Source of the DNA: Ectopseudomonas chengduensis
Lineage (GTDB): Bacteria > Pseudomonadota > Gammaproteobacteria > Pseudomonadales > Pseudomonadaceae
NCBI RefSeq assembly: GCF_015712065.1
Contig: NZ_JACFYZ010000001.1
Coordinates: forward strand, 1,054,001-1,118,000
Direction: 5' to 3'
Length of the DNA stretch: 64,000 bases
Within the stretch, counting starts at the first letter, position 1. The number at the start of each line of letters is the position of its first letter. The notes below the pieces were generated by a model. It worked only from the letters and a program-made list of their open reading frames with translations. It searched no databases and had not been told where the DNA came from. Shown in pieces: positions 47,517 through 55,447 of this stretch. The position numbers were made by a program, and so were the translations under genes.

Positions 47517-49127
47517 TCAGGCCGGTGCCGGCTCGAAGCTGTCGGCACGCGCCATGCGCCACATGCGCTCGTAGAACTCCCCTGCGATCTGGCCGCTGAG
47601 CAACTCGCCCGGCGCGAGAAACACGTGCTGTTGGGCGAACAACTTGATCTCGGTGGCGGACATACGTTGCACCAGGTGCTTGGCATCGATCTGTGCCGGG
47701 TGATCGAGGCCGGCGGCGGCGAGCATCTCGGCCAGTGCCTTGAGCGTGTTGCGGTGGAAGTTGTAGACGCGCTGGGCCTTGTCCTCGACCACCAGGGCGC
47801 GCTGGCGCAGCGGGTCCTGGGTCGCCACGCCGGTAGGGCACTTGTTGGTGTGGCAGCTTTGGCTCTGGATGCAGCCGATGGCGAACATGAAGCCGCGCGC
47901 CGAGTTGGCCCAGTCGGCGCCGATGGCCAGCACGCGGGCGATGTCGAAGGCGCTGACGATCTTGCCGCTGGCACCGAGCTTGATCTTGTCGCGCAGGTTG
48001 CTGCCGACCAGGGTGTTGTGCACGAACAGCAGCCCTTCGCGCAGCGGCACGCCCAGGTGATCGGTGAACTCCAGCGGCGCCGCGCCGGTGCCGCCTTCCT
48101 TGCCGTCGACGACGATGAAGTCGGGCAGGATGCCGGTCTCCAGCATCGCCTTGACGATGCCCATGAATTCCCAGGGGTGGCCCAGGCAGAACTTGAAGCC
48201 GACCGGCTTGCCGCCGGACAGCTCGCGCAGCTGAGCGATGAACTGCAGCAGCTCTGTCGGCGTGGAGAAGGCGCTATGGCGGGAGGGCGAGATGCAGTCC
48301 TCACCCATCGGTACACCGCGGGTGTTGGCGATTTCCTCGGTGACCTTGTGCTTGGGCAGGATGCCGCCATGGCCCGGTTTGGCGCCCTGGCTGAGCTTGA
48401 TCTCGATCATCTTCACCTGCGGGCTGGCGGCCTGGGCGGCGAAACGCTCGGGGTCGAAGCGCCCGTCCGAGGCACGGCAACCGAAGTAGCCGCTGCCCAG
48501 TTCCCAGACCAGATCGCCGCCGTGCTCGCAGTGATAGGGGCTGATGCTGCCTTCACCGGTGTCGTGGTAGAACTCGCCGAGTTTCGCCCCTTCGTTGAGC
48601 GCGCGAATGGCATTGGCGCTGAGCGAGCCGAAGCTCATTGCCGAGATGTTGAACAGCGAAGCCGAGTACGGCTGGCTGCATTGCGGCCCGCCAATCTCCA
48701 CGCGAAAACTGCAGGGGTCGGTCAGCGGCGCCGGGCGCATGGAGTGGCTGATGAACTCGAAGCCGTTCTGGTATACGTCACTGAGGGTGCCGAAGGGTTT
48801 GTCGGCACCTTCGTTCTTGGCGCGGGAATACACCAGCGAGCGCTGGGCGCGGGAGAAGGGCAGTTGCTCTGCGTCACCTTCGAGCAGGTATTGGCGAATC
48901 TCCGGGCGGATACCTTCGACCAGGTAGCGGATGTTGCCCAGGATCGGGTAGTTACGCCGCACTGCATGGCGCGTCTGCAGCAGGTCGCCGATACCGATCA
49001 GGCTGAGCACGCCGGTGAGCAGGGTAAGCGGCCACAGCCATTGATGACCAAGGAAAGGCAGGCTGGCCAGGGTGAACAGCACGCAGAAGGCGAAAAAAGC
49101 GTAGCGGCTGAGCAGGGAGAGGTTCAT
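47517..49127 (-). CDS. FMN-binding glutamate-synthase-like protein
   Basis: 536 residues. Two N-terminal membrane helices (about 8-45) precede a GltS FMN domain: HGGILPKHKVTEEIA, KEGGTGAAPLEF, and Cys residues in CIQSQSCHTNKCPTG that may hold an iron-sulfur cluster as in glutamate synthase. The glutaminase domain is absent, so it is not a complete glutamate synthase. Membrane anchoring suggests a respiratory or quinone-linked oxidoreductase (inference). ATG at 49127 has GGAG 5 bases upstream. Confidence 0.88.
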   Translation of the reverse strand: MNLSLLSRYAFFAFCVLFTLASLPFLGHQWLWPLTLLTGVLSLIGIGDLLQTRHAVRRNYPILGNIRYLVEGIRPEIRQYLLEGDAEQLPFSRAQRSLVYSRAKNEGADKPFGTLSDVYQNGFEFISHSMRPAPLTDPCSFRVEIGGPQCSQPYSASLFNISAMSFGSLSANAIRALNEGAKLGEFYHDTGEGSISPYHCEHGGDLVWELGSGYFGCRASDGRFDPERFAAQAASPQVKMIEIKLSQGAKPGHGGILPKHKVTEEIANTRGVPMGEDCISPSRHSAFSTPTELLQFIAQLRELSGGKPVGFKFCLGHPWEFMGIVKAMLETGILPDFIVVDGKEGGTGAAPLEFTDHLGVPLREGLLFVHNTLVGSNLRDKIKLGASGKIVSAFDIARVLAIGADWANSARGFMFAIGCIQSQSCHTNKCPTGVATQDPLRQRALVVEDKAQRVYNFHRNTLKALAEMLAAAGLDHPAQIDAKHLVQRMSATEIKLFAQQHVFLAPGELLSGQIAGEFYERMWRMARADSFEPAPA

Positions 49128-49358
49128 GCAAACTCCAGAGACACGGATCAAGATAAGACTTTAGACCAAACGGCTATATTGGGTCATGTTCTGTCCACCT
49201 AGACACTCTCAAGGGCTAAGGACGAACCCCATCGCCCTGTGGCACACTCAGTGGCCCGGAGCCAACCGTCGCAAGAGCTTGGCCCAAGTCTCCCGATTTT
49301 CGGCCTGCGCCATTGTCGCCGGCCTACTGCCTGAGGCCGCCAGCGGCCGAGAAGAGGA

Positions 49359-50486
49359 ATGAGCGTGCATAACGTCGTCATCAGTGGTACCGGCCTCTAT
49401 ACCCCGGCCAACAGCATTTCTAACGACGAGCTGGTGGCATCCTTCAATGCTTATGTGCAGCAGTTCAACGCCGATAATGCCGAGGCCATTGCCCGCGGTG
49501 AGGTGGAGGCGCTGAGCGAGTCCAGCAGCGGCTTCATCGAGAAGGCGTCGGGCATCAAGAGCCGCTTCGTCATCGACAAGGCCGGCATTCTAGACCCGCA
49601 GCGCATGGTGCCGAGCATTCCCGAGCGCTCCAACGAAGACTGGGGCATCCTCTGCGAAATGGCCGTCGGCGCTGCCAAGCAGGCGCTGGAGCGGGCCGGC
49701 AAGACCGTCGCTGATATCGATGGGGTGATCGTCGCCTGCTCGAACTTGCAGCGCGCCTACCCGGCGGTGGCCATCGAAGTGCAGGCCGCGCTGGGCATCG
49801 ACGGTTGGGGCTACGACATGAACGTGGCCTGCTCCTCGGCCACCTTCGGCATTCAGGCTGCGACCACCGCGATCCAGACCGGCCAGGCCCGCGCCATCCT
49901 CATGGTCAACCCGGAAATCTGCACTGGTCACCTCAACTTCCGCGACCGCGACAGCCACTTCATCTTCGGCGACGCCGCCACGGCGGTAATCATCGAACGT
50001 GCCGACCTGGCCACCTCCCAGCACCAGTTCGACGTGGTCAGCACCAAGCTGCTGACCCAGTTCTCCAACAACATCCGCAACAACTTCGGCTTCCTCAACC
50101 GCGCCGCGGAAGAGGGCGTTGGCGCCCGCGACAAACTCTTCGTGCAGGAAGGCCGCAAGGTGTTCAAGGACGTCTGCCCGATGGTCGCCGAACTGATCGC
50201 CGCGCACCTGGCGGAAAACCAGCTCAACGTCAGCGACGTCAAGCGCTTCTGGCTGCACCAGGCCAACCTCAACATGAACCTGCTGATCGCGCGCAAGCTG
50301 CTCGGTCGCGACGCCGAGCCGCACGAGGCACCGGTGATTCTCGACACCTACGCCAACACCAGCTCGGCCGGCTCGGTGATCGCCCTGCACAAGAACCAGG
50401 ACGACCTGCCGGCGGGCAGCCTGGGTGTTCTAAGCTCCTTTGGTGCCGGTTATTCGATCGGCAGTGTAATTTTGCGCAAGCGTTGA
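49359..50486 (+). CDS. Beta-ketoacyl-ACP synthase III-like (FabH family)
   Basis: 375 residues of the thiolase fold. The catalytic Cys is in [10 protein letters not shown], His in LHQANLNMN, and Asn in NTSSAGS. It is longer than housekeeping FabH and matches the Pseudomonas PA3286-type enzyme that condenses a medium-chain acyl-CoA from beta-oxidation with malonyl-ACP. ATG at 49359 follows GAAGAGG. Lone gene before the sigma factor. Confidence 0.9.
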   Translation: MSVHNVVISGTGLYTPANSISNDELVASFNAYVQQFNADNAEAIARGEVEALSESSSGFIEKASGIKSRFVIDKAGILDPQRMVPSIPERSNEDWGILCEMAVGAAKQALERAGKTVADIDGVIVACSNLQRAYPAVAIEVQAALGIDGWGYDMNVACSSATFGIQAATTAIQTGQARAILMVNPEICTGHLNFRDRDSHFIFGDAATAVIIERADLATSQHQFDVVSTKLLTQFSNNIRNNFGFLNRAAEEGVGARDKLFVQEGRKVFKDVCPMVAELIAAHLAENQLNVSDVKRFWLHQANLNMNLLIARKLLGRDAEPHEAPVILDTYANTSSAGSVIALHKNQDDLPAGSLGVLSSFGAGYSIGSVILRKR

Positions 50487-50556
50487 ACTCTCTGTAGGCA
50501 TGCCTGACGTGCGCGGAGCGTTCGGCTACGTGCACAGGCCTGACCTAGGGAGTTCC

Positions 50557-51159
50557 ATGTCCGATACCGATCTGCTGGGTCGCTTGCTCGCCGGTGAGCA
50601 GAAGGCCTACCGCGAACTGGTCGCGCGTTACCAGGGGGCGATGCGGGCGGTGGCCTATGCCATCGTCGGCAGCCGTCATGCCGACGAAGTGGTGCAGGAT
50701 GCCTGGCTCGCCGTGGTGCGCAGCCTGGCAGGCTTTCAGGGGCGTTCCAGCCTCAAGACCTGGCTGCTGACCATCACTGCCAACACCGCCAAGACCCGTC
50801 TCAAGCACAACCGTCGTGAAGTGTTGCTCGACGACCTGGCCGCGCCCCATGGCACGGTGGGTGACGAGCGCTTCGCCGATGATGGTCACTGGCTGCTGGC
50901 GCCACATGCCTGGCATCAGGACAGCCCCGAAGCCCTGCTCACCGAGGACGAATTGCGCGAGTGCCTGGAGCACACCCTGGCCAGCCTGTCCGAGTTGCAG
51001 GCCAGCGTGCTGGTGCTGCGCGAGCGTCAGGGCCTGGAGCTGGAGGCGATCTGTAATCTTCTCGACATCTCGCTCTCCAATGCCCGTGTGCTGCTGCACC
51101 GGGCACGCCTGAAAGTCTTTGCAACCCTGGAACATTTCGAGGAGACAGGCCAATGCTGA
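50557..51159 (+). CDS. ECF sigma factor
   Basis: 200 residues. Sigma2 has DEVVQDAWLAVVRSL, the linker leads to FQGRSSLKTWLLTITANTAKTRL, and sigma4 has LSELQASVLVLRERQGLELEAICNLLDIS. An extracytoplasmic-function sigma factor directed to AAC/CGT-type promoters. ATG at 50557 has AGGGAG 5 bases upstream. It overlaps its anti-sigma gene by 7 bases. See the candidate target promoter at 55053. Confidence 0.94.
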   Translation: MSDTDLLGRLLAGEQKAYRELVARYQGAMRAVAYAIVGSRHADEVVQDAWLAVVRSLAGFQGRSSLKTWLLTITANTAKTRLKHNRREVLLDDLAAPHGTVGDERFADDGHWLLAPHAWHQDSPEALLTEDELRECLEHTLASLSELQASVLVLRERQGLELEAICNLLDISLSNARVLLHRARLKVFATLEHFEETGQC

Positions 51160-51386
51160 CCTGCAAGGAATTGGTCGCTCACTCCAGCGATTATCTCGAC
51201 GGCCAACTGACGCTACGCCAGCGCCTGGCCGTACGCGCGCACCTGGCCATGTGTGGCAACTGCCGGCGCTTCATCCGCCAGATGAAACTGACCCAGGCGG
51301 TGGTCCGACAAATGCCGGAGGATGAACTACCCGAACTCGACGCCCTGGCCGAGCGTTTGGCGCAGGATCGGCGTAATCAGGGGTGA
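51153..51386 (+). CDS. Zinc-finger anti-sigma factor
   Basis: 77 residues, zf-HC2 type: MLTCKELVAHSSDYLDG then HLAMCGNCRRFIRQ giving the HxxxCxxC zinc site. No transmembrane segment, so it is a cytoplasmic anti-sigma, probably sensing redox or metals through the Zn-Cys centre. Coupled to the sigma gene by overlap. Confidence 0.9.
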   Translation: MLTCKELVAHSSDYLDGQLTLRQRLAVRAHLAMCGNCRRFIRQMKLTQAVVRQMPEDELPELDALAERLAQDRRNQG

Positions 51387-51656
51387 ACTGCGTGCTTGTG
51401 GGAGGGCTTGTTGTCGCCCTCCCAGGCAAGTCACTGCATAGGGTGGATCGGGGCGCGTAGCCGACGCTTTTTCATCCACCGTTTGCGGTGGTTGTTCGGG
51501 CTACTTGCTAGCGCCCCGCAGCTAAGCAACTTCCGGCAAACCTCGCTTGCAAGAGCAGCACCGTCGGATGGGTAGAGCAACGCGAAACCCATCGAATTTC
51601 CCCCGGGTTTCGCTGTGCTCTACCCGGGCTACTTACTCCGTGATCAAATTATTCCC
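51387..51656. repeat. Repeat-rich spacer between anti-sigma gene and cassette cluster
   Basis: Contains a gggagggc / gccctccc hairpin near 51401-51424 that may terminate the sigma operon, a tcatccaccgtttgcggtgg dyad near 51472-51493, and a cccgggtttcgctgtgctctacccgggctac repeat near 51602-51632, all of common Pseudomonas intergenic type. No gene. Confidence 0.55.
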
Positions 51657-51709
51657 TCATAACGCCCAACGCCGCGCTGCTAAGCATCAACTGGCTTTGC
51701 TTGTTAAAT
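51657..51709 (-). other. Candidate attC site 3 (end of nuclease cassette)
   Basis: On the minus strand it starts with the R'' core ATTTAAC and ends GCGTTATGA. Inner parts CAAAGCC and GGCGTTGGG pair imperfectly. 53 bases. It lies 2 bases after the nuclease stop codon, where a cassette attC should be. The R' core deviates from GTTRRRY, so recombination activity is uncertain. Confidence 0.6.
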
Positions 51710-51710
51710 T

Positions 51711-52391
51711 TCATTCTATTTCTTGATGTATGAACTTAATGTCGTAAAAATTACCGGTATTTCTATACTTTTCAACTGCCTCATCAGTTGAATAGAGCAT
51801 TAAGCAGCAAGGGGGGTTAGACCTCGCTTCGGTTTGAGGCCACTTGTTGAATTTTGTGTTCCTTGATTTGCTGATCAAACTCAATTCCCTTCTGATGCCT
51901 AGTATTTCTTTTAATATACCTTTCCTCATTCCGGTGTTTTTACACTCGACACCTAACCAGATTTGTTCTGGTAGTGGGTAAGAGTCTAAGTTCGGTTCGA
52001 CCATGAGGATATCCAGCTCATGATAGTCACCATACTGAGGTGTTGTTGATCGAAAAAGATTCGAGGTCATTAAGTAGCTCTGAGATATAAAGCACACGTC
52101 AGTCCAAATTTCAGCCACCAATTCATCACCGCGATACGCCTCTATGCAGGGGTAAGCCCTATTTATTGGCCCTGTACCACGCTTTAGGTAGATTTTCTCG
52201 CCGGCGCTTAACTCTAGTCGTAAACCTTCATTATTCTTCAAAGAGCTACAAACTGAGGCTAATACATATGCTTCGTAAAGCTTTCCAGCTTTTTCATCGT
52301 CTTTTATGACTTGATAATCCGATTCTTCAGATGCTCCAACATTTTCTTGAAGCATTTTAACTATCTCGCTTTTAAGGGAAGCTAGGTCCAT
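51711..52391 (-). CDS. PD-(D/E)XK nuclease-like protein (cassette gene)
   Basis: 226 residues, cytoplasmic, AT-rich codon use unlike the host. Motif order of a restriction-endonuclease fold: Glu in KLYEAYV (about 40), Asp127 in HELDILM, and Glu149-x-Lys151 in VECKNTG, with the helix GILKEILGIRREL after it. The catalytic triad is complete, so DNA cleavage or repair is likely. It overlaps the upstream gene by 20 bases and ends next to an attC-like site. No methyltransferase is nearby, so it is not a classical type II enzyme. Confidence 0.75.
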   Translation of the reverse strand: MDLASLKSEIVKMLQENVGASEESDYQVIKDDEKAGKLYEAYVLASVCSSLKNNEGLRLELSAGEKIYLKRGTGPINRAYPCIEAYRGDELVAEIWTDVCFISQSYLMTSNLFRSTTPQYGDYHELDILMVEPNLDSYPLPEQIWLGVECKNTGMRKGILKEILGIRRELSLISKSRNTKFNKWPQTEARSNPPCCLMLYSTDEAVEKYRNTGNFYDIKFIHQEIE

Positions 52392-52797
52392 TGCTTGGCC
52401 CTCTTGGTGTGTTCTCTGGAGTTTGAGAGAGTTTGTAATTAAAGCTCTCTATTCTGGATATTAAGGCTGAGTAGTCTTTGCCTTTGCGGATGTTTTCAGA
52501 TTGTTTTTTGTAACGCTTGGATTCTTCTTGGGAAAATAACACTTCAATGTCTTTGATTGGTTTTCTCGACTTAGTGTTAATGGAGTAGTTGAGGAGGTCG
52601 AGTATAGAGTCGCCAATTTTAGTATTTCGCTCTTTCAGCATCCTCAATAAGCATTCGATATATCTTTCAACTGACTCTTTGCCGTCTAAATTGCGGGTGA
52701 ATTCCATGTCAATAATTTGATCTACTTGACTTAGCCCTGCGGCAGAAACCTCTTGGCGAAGGAATAGATATAGTTCATCAAATTCATCTTTAGTCAA
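52372..52797 (-). CDS. Partner of the nuclease-like protein, function unknown
   Basis: 141 residues, helical and charged, with a C-terminal Pro-rich tail. No motif recognised. It starts with TTG at 52797 behind GGAG (6 bases), within 20 bases of the attC-like site. Its 3' end overlaps the nuclease gene by 20 bases, so both are one two-gene unit. It may be a regulator, DNA-binding adaptor or inhibitor of the nuclease (inference). Confidence 0.65.
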   Translation of the reverse strand: MTKDEFDELYLFLRQEVSAAGLSQVDQIIDMEFTRNLDGKESVERYIECLLRMLKERNTKIGDSILDLLNYSINTKSRKPIKDIEVLFSQEESKRYKKQSENIRKGKDYSALISRIESFNYKLSQTPENTPRGPSNGPSFP

Positions 52798-52812
52798 AAT
52801 CTACTCCAGTAA

Positions 52813-52888
52813 ATCTAGCGTTTGGTTAAGGGGTGGGCTTTAGCCTGTCCCAGTGAGCGGAGCGAACGGTTTGAGCCGCTAGTTAGGT
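52813..52888 (-). other. Candidate attC site 2 between the two cassettes
   Basis: 76 bases. On the minus strand it begins with R'' ACCTAAC (exact RYYYAAC) and ends CCTTAACCAAACGCTAGAT, where R' is GCTAGAT, one base from GTTRRRY. The inner segment has CTCAAACCG, CACTGGGAC and AGGCTAAAGCC. Length and box order match integron attC sites of environmental Pseudomonas, but the altered R' may make it weak. Confidence 0.65.
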
Positions 52889-52967
52889 GTTTGGGAAAAG
52901 GGGGTAGATTTATTTTTAGGCTGGTAGTGCTGTGCTGTAAATAAATCTGTCTCCTTTTTCTCTTGAT

Positions 52968-53918
52968 TTAGTATGGTTCATTATTATCTTCATACATCAT
53001 GTTGCGCATTTCTTCTTCCAAATCAATTTCAAAATACTCGACTGCGTCATAATGGTTGGTGGATACATAAGTATTTCCTAGGCCGCATGCTACAAGCTTT
53101 GAATAACCTGATATTTTCAAACCGCAAGCACCACAAACAAAGCTCGCAGGGAGCATTGTTTGCTTCTCAGTAATACCATCTTCATCAACCGTGGTTTTGG
53201 GCGCGCCAACTGAACGTCCTTGTATCAAAGCTACGCTATTACACGCCGGGCATTGCACTCTATGTCCATGATGTCTTGTTGACAGCAATTCAGCCTGTTT
53301 TGAAAGTTTCGCTCTATCTTCGCCTGATTTTTCGTTCCAAATCGTTTTATGCGCATTAATTGTCCCATTAACCGATTTTGCGCTTTCATCCTGTAAGGCT
53401 GAAATATGATCCTCAGCTTCCTCAGCCACATCCTTGCCCAGCAAGGACTCCAGTGTTTCTCCTATTGAAGCTACCAGGACCTTGCATACAGAATAAAACA
53501 TGGGAAGCCAAGAGGAAGATCCAACGCCGTCGAAGGGTAGTGCACCAGAATGTAGCTCACTGTTTCTTTTATTTATGTGGGCGATGCTAAAATTCAACAT
53601 CTCTCTAGTGAAGTCTGGAAATAGAGTTTCCGCTCTTTTCAACAAATCAGAAATATCTGCTGATTTGGGGGTGAATTTTTGTTGGTTTGGATTGGTACCA
53701 GTTGCATATAAAATATTATTCCAGTCCCTTCCATCAGCAACTAATGCAGGTGATATGTTAGAAATAGCAGCGCGAACCAGGATCTCTAGCGTTAAGGCTG
53801 ACCAAAAACCAAACTCCCAATCTGAATGCTCTTTTTCCATCATTGCCTCAATATATCGCTGAGCTTTTGAAAACAATGCGTCTTTAGACCATTCGTGCGC
53901 TGTTCTTGTGGTGTTCAA
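52968..53918 (-). CDS. HEPN-like protein with C-terminal zinc ribbon (cassette gene)
   Basis: 316 residues. The N-terminal helices (FGFWSALTLEILVRAAI) and the motif R118-N-S-E-L-H123 fit a HEPN domain, whose Rx4H centre cuts RNA. Two CxxC pairs (CPAC 223-226 and CGAC 262-265) form a zinc ribbon in the C-terminal part. TTG at 53918 is the start, with GAGG 7 bases upstream, overlapping the dioxygenase stop by 4 bases. AT-rich. No named family is certain. A nucleic-acid-directed defence effector is an inference. Confidence 0.7.
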   Translation of the reverse strand: MNTTRTAHEWSKDALFSKAQRYIEAMMEKEHSDWEFGFWSALTLEILVRAAISNISPALVADGRDWNNILYATGTNPNQQKFTPKSADISDLLKRAETLFPDFTREMLNFSIAHINKRNSELHSGALPFDGVGSSSWLPMFYSVCKVLVASIGETLESLLGKDVAEEAEDHISALQDESAKSVNGTINAHKTIWNEKSGEDRAKLSKQAELLSTRHHGHRVQCPACNSVALIQGRSVGAPKTTVDEDGITEKQTMLPASFVCGACGLKISGYSKLVACGLGNTYVSTNHYDAVEYFEIDLEEEMRNMMYEDNNEPY

Positions 53919-54553
53919 ATTTTCACCTCTTCGAAATAAACCCTTTCTATTTTTCTATCCATAGACTTAGTGCTGACTACGCTTCTACCATGAAGCATTC
54001 GCCAGTTGTCTATGAGCAGGCAATCGCCTTTGTCAGCAAGGTATAGACTTGTGTGTTTTATATCGATTAAACTTGCTTCAATTCTTTTTCTCAACTCTTT
54101 TGCAGTGCTGTTGGCAGGCTCAATAAATATGTAATCCCAACGAAATATTTCACCTTGCTTGATTTTTAGTAGATTTGCTGTTCGATCTAATTTTTTTCTA
54201 GGCTTAAAATGAGCCCGGCTCAGAACGCAAGCATCAATTCCATCGCAGATGTCTTTGCTGTCAATGAGTTTGGTTTCAACATCTTTCGCTGGTACCAAAC
54301 TTCTTAGGAGTAAATATCTTGGTGGAATGTACCAATGAGCCAAATCAGTATGAAAAGGAAAATCACTTACTCCAAAGTTGCCGCTATAAGTGTTGTCTGG
54401 TTCGTTCTCTTTTAGCCTCGGAGTCAGCGTTTGGATCAACGGCATCGTTGGAACTTTAAATATATTTCCTATGTGCTGTGCGACTTCAAACATCGACTGA
54501 TTGGGGTCGCTTGAGAATGACACATATCCTTTTTCTACTAACTCTTGCCGCAA
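53915..54553 (-). CDS. TauD/TfdA-like 2-oxoglutarate, Fe(II)-dependent dioxygenase (cassette gene)
   Basis: About 212 residues from TTG 54553. The iron site is visible: His68-x-Asp70 in FPFHTDLAHW and His188 in WRMLHGRS, with Arg200/Arg204 placed 12 and 16 residues on to bind 2-oxoglutarate. Shorter than TauD (about 280) but the core is complete. Reading back to GTG 54601 would put the first codons inside the attC-like site; TTG with GGGG about 10 bases upstream fits a cassette start better, and an ATT is also possible. Coupled to the HEPN-like gene. AT-rich. Substrate unknown. Confidence 0.75.
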   Translation of the reverse strand: MRQELVEKGYVSFSSDPNQSMFEVAQHIGNIFKVPTMPLIQTLTPRLKENEPDNTYSGNFGVSDFPFHTDLAHWYIPPRYLLLRSLVPAKDVETKLIDSKDICDGIDACVLSRAHFKPRKKLDRTANLLKIKQGEIFRWDYIFIEPANSTAKELRKRIEASLIDIKHTSLYLADKGDCLLIDNWRMLHGRSVVSTKSMDRKIERVYFEEVKI

Positions 54554-54571
54554 TGGTCGAATGCCCCTTTT

Positions 54572-54619
54572 GGTGCTAACTCTTGAGTTAAGCCGCGCCA
54601 CGTATTGGCGTCGGCTTTA
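54572..54619 (-). other. Candidate attC site 1, 3' half, cut by an insertion sequence
   Basis: On the minus strand: AAGCCGACGCCA ... TGGCGCGGCTTAACTC, then AAGAGTTAGCACC. The two stems are complementary except for one extra A, the extrahelical base typical of attC, with a 5-base loop. The stem closely resembles the attC of aadA-type cassettes. The R'' half is missing; IS110-type sequence begins instead. Confidence 0.75.
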
Positions 54620-54856
54620 ATGCTGTAATGCTCCCCCCACCCGCGCCATGGCGTAGTAGCTGAAATTGGGAGAGCCGTTATGAAACGTATCGCAGTTGAT
54701 CTGGCCAAGTCCGTTTACCAAGTTGCCAAGAGTGTCCGTTACGGGCAGGTGGTGCAGCGCAAGCGGCTGAATCGAGAGGCGTTCAGGCGATATATACAGG
54801 AGCAGGCCGAGCCGGTCGAGTGGGTGATGGAAGCCTGCGGCACGGCGCATTACTGA
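54620..54856 (+). mobile_element. Remnant of an IS110-family (IS1111-attC-like) element
   Basis: The noncoding terminal part plus the first 58 codons of a transposase. It abuts the cut attC-like site, matching the known behaviour of the IS1111-attC group, which targets attC sites of integron cassettes. The right end is lost: the sequence passes into Pseudomonas intergenic repeat at 54857 and onward. Confidence 0.75.
54680..54856 (+). pseudogene. Truncated IS110-family transposase, N-terminal 58 residues
   Basis: Starts MKRIAVDLAKSVYQVA, the conserved DEDD-transposase N-terminus with the first catalytic Asp, and proceeds to WVMEACGTAHY before a TGA. Full-length proteins are about 340 residues, so more than 80 percent is missing. 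Upstream GGGAG is intact. The stop falls where an AHYW motif is expected. Confidence 0.85.
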
Positions 54857-54884
54857 GGGCTACTGACTATACGAAAGCCTCGCT

Positions 54885-55032
54885 GCTGAAGCGCCTCCCA
54901 CGGTGCGGTGGCTCCCGTGCCAGTGGGAGAGACTTTCGGCTCTGGCATCCTGCTTCGCTCTACCTCCTGCATCCATGCAGTCGTAACCGCGACTGGCGGC
55001 GGGCAAAGCCCCCCGGATTTCATCCGGGCTAC
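54885..55032. repeat. Dispersed Pseudomonas repeats joined to the IS remnant
   Basis: gctgaagcgcctcccacgg (54885-54903) equals 14162-14180. The block 54948-54983 is a 36-base inverted copy, with one mismatch, of 63691-63726. The unit 55011-55032 is the ccccggatttcatccgggctac repeat. They fill the space between the IS remnant and the RiPP promoter. Confidence 0.65.
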
Positions 55033-55052
55033 GGAAAACTTTTTTCGCCCGC

Positions 55053-55077
55053 TGTAACGCCCGCATCCCTGCCTCGT
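55053..55077 (+). promoter_or_regulatory. Candidate ECF-sigma promoter of the RiPP operon
   Basis: TGTAAC (55053-55058) and CGTC (55074-55077) are separated by 15 bases, matching the general ECF promoter form AAC / CGTC. The expected start would leave a leader of about 50 bases to the ATG at 55134, which carries GGAGA. The best candidate sigma is the ECF factor at 50557. Confidence 0.55.
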
Positions 55078-55133
55078 CAATTGCTGCGAGGGCGCCAATC
55101 CGGCCCCGCATTCGAAACCGATGGAGAGATGCC

Positions 55134-55427
55134 ATGAAACAACTCAATACCCTGACTGCCACCCTGGGCGCCGCGCTGCTGACTTCCATGGCGTTCACTG
55201 CCCATGCCGCCAGCAACCCCTTCGCTGCGCAGGAACTGGCCAGCGGCTACAGCCTGGCTGCTGCCGAGAAGGCGCAGGAAGGTTCCTGTGGCGAAGGTAA
55301 ATGCGGTGGCGAGATGAAAGCCGACAAGGAAGGCAAGTGCGGCGAGGGCAAGTGTGGTGCCGAGAAGAAGGCCGATGCCGAGGGTAAATGTGGCGAAGGC
55401 AAGTGCGGCGGCGAGAAGAGCGAGTAA
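55134..55427 (+). CDS. hvfA: HvfA/bufferin-type RiPP precursor peptide with EGKCG repeats
   Basis: 97 residues. A signal peptide (MKQLNTLTATLGAALLTSMA, cleavage at AHA) is followed by a spacer and a low-complexity tail of three units, each with two EGxCG motifs: six cysteines in C-x4-C pairs. This is the architecture of HvfA-type precursors, whose cysteines are turned into oxazolone/thioamide or thiooxazole groups that bind copper. First of four genes; product secreted to the periplasm. Confidence 0.9.
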   Translation: MKQLNTLTATLGAALLTSMAFTAHAASNPFAAQELASGYSLAAAEKAQEGSCGEGKCGGEMKADKEGKCGEGKCGAEKKADAEGKCGEGKCGGEKSE

Positions 55428-55447
55428 GGGCACAGGGAGGACGGATC

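Noticed and set aside
54554..54601. GTG 54601 as start of the dioxygenase gene
   Set aside because: The first 13 codons would be the attC-like stem and core. A cassette gene should begin after the recombination point, so TTG 54553 is preferred.
51387..55133. Integron integrase or attI
   Set aside because: I looked for a tyrosine recombinase on both strands and saw none, so the cluster is described as lacking its integrase within this window.
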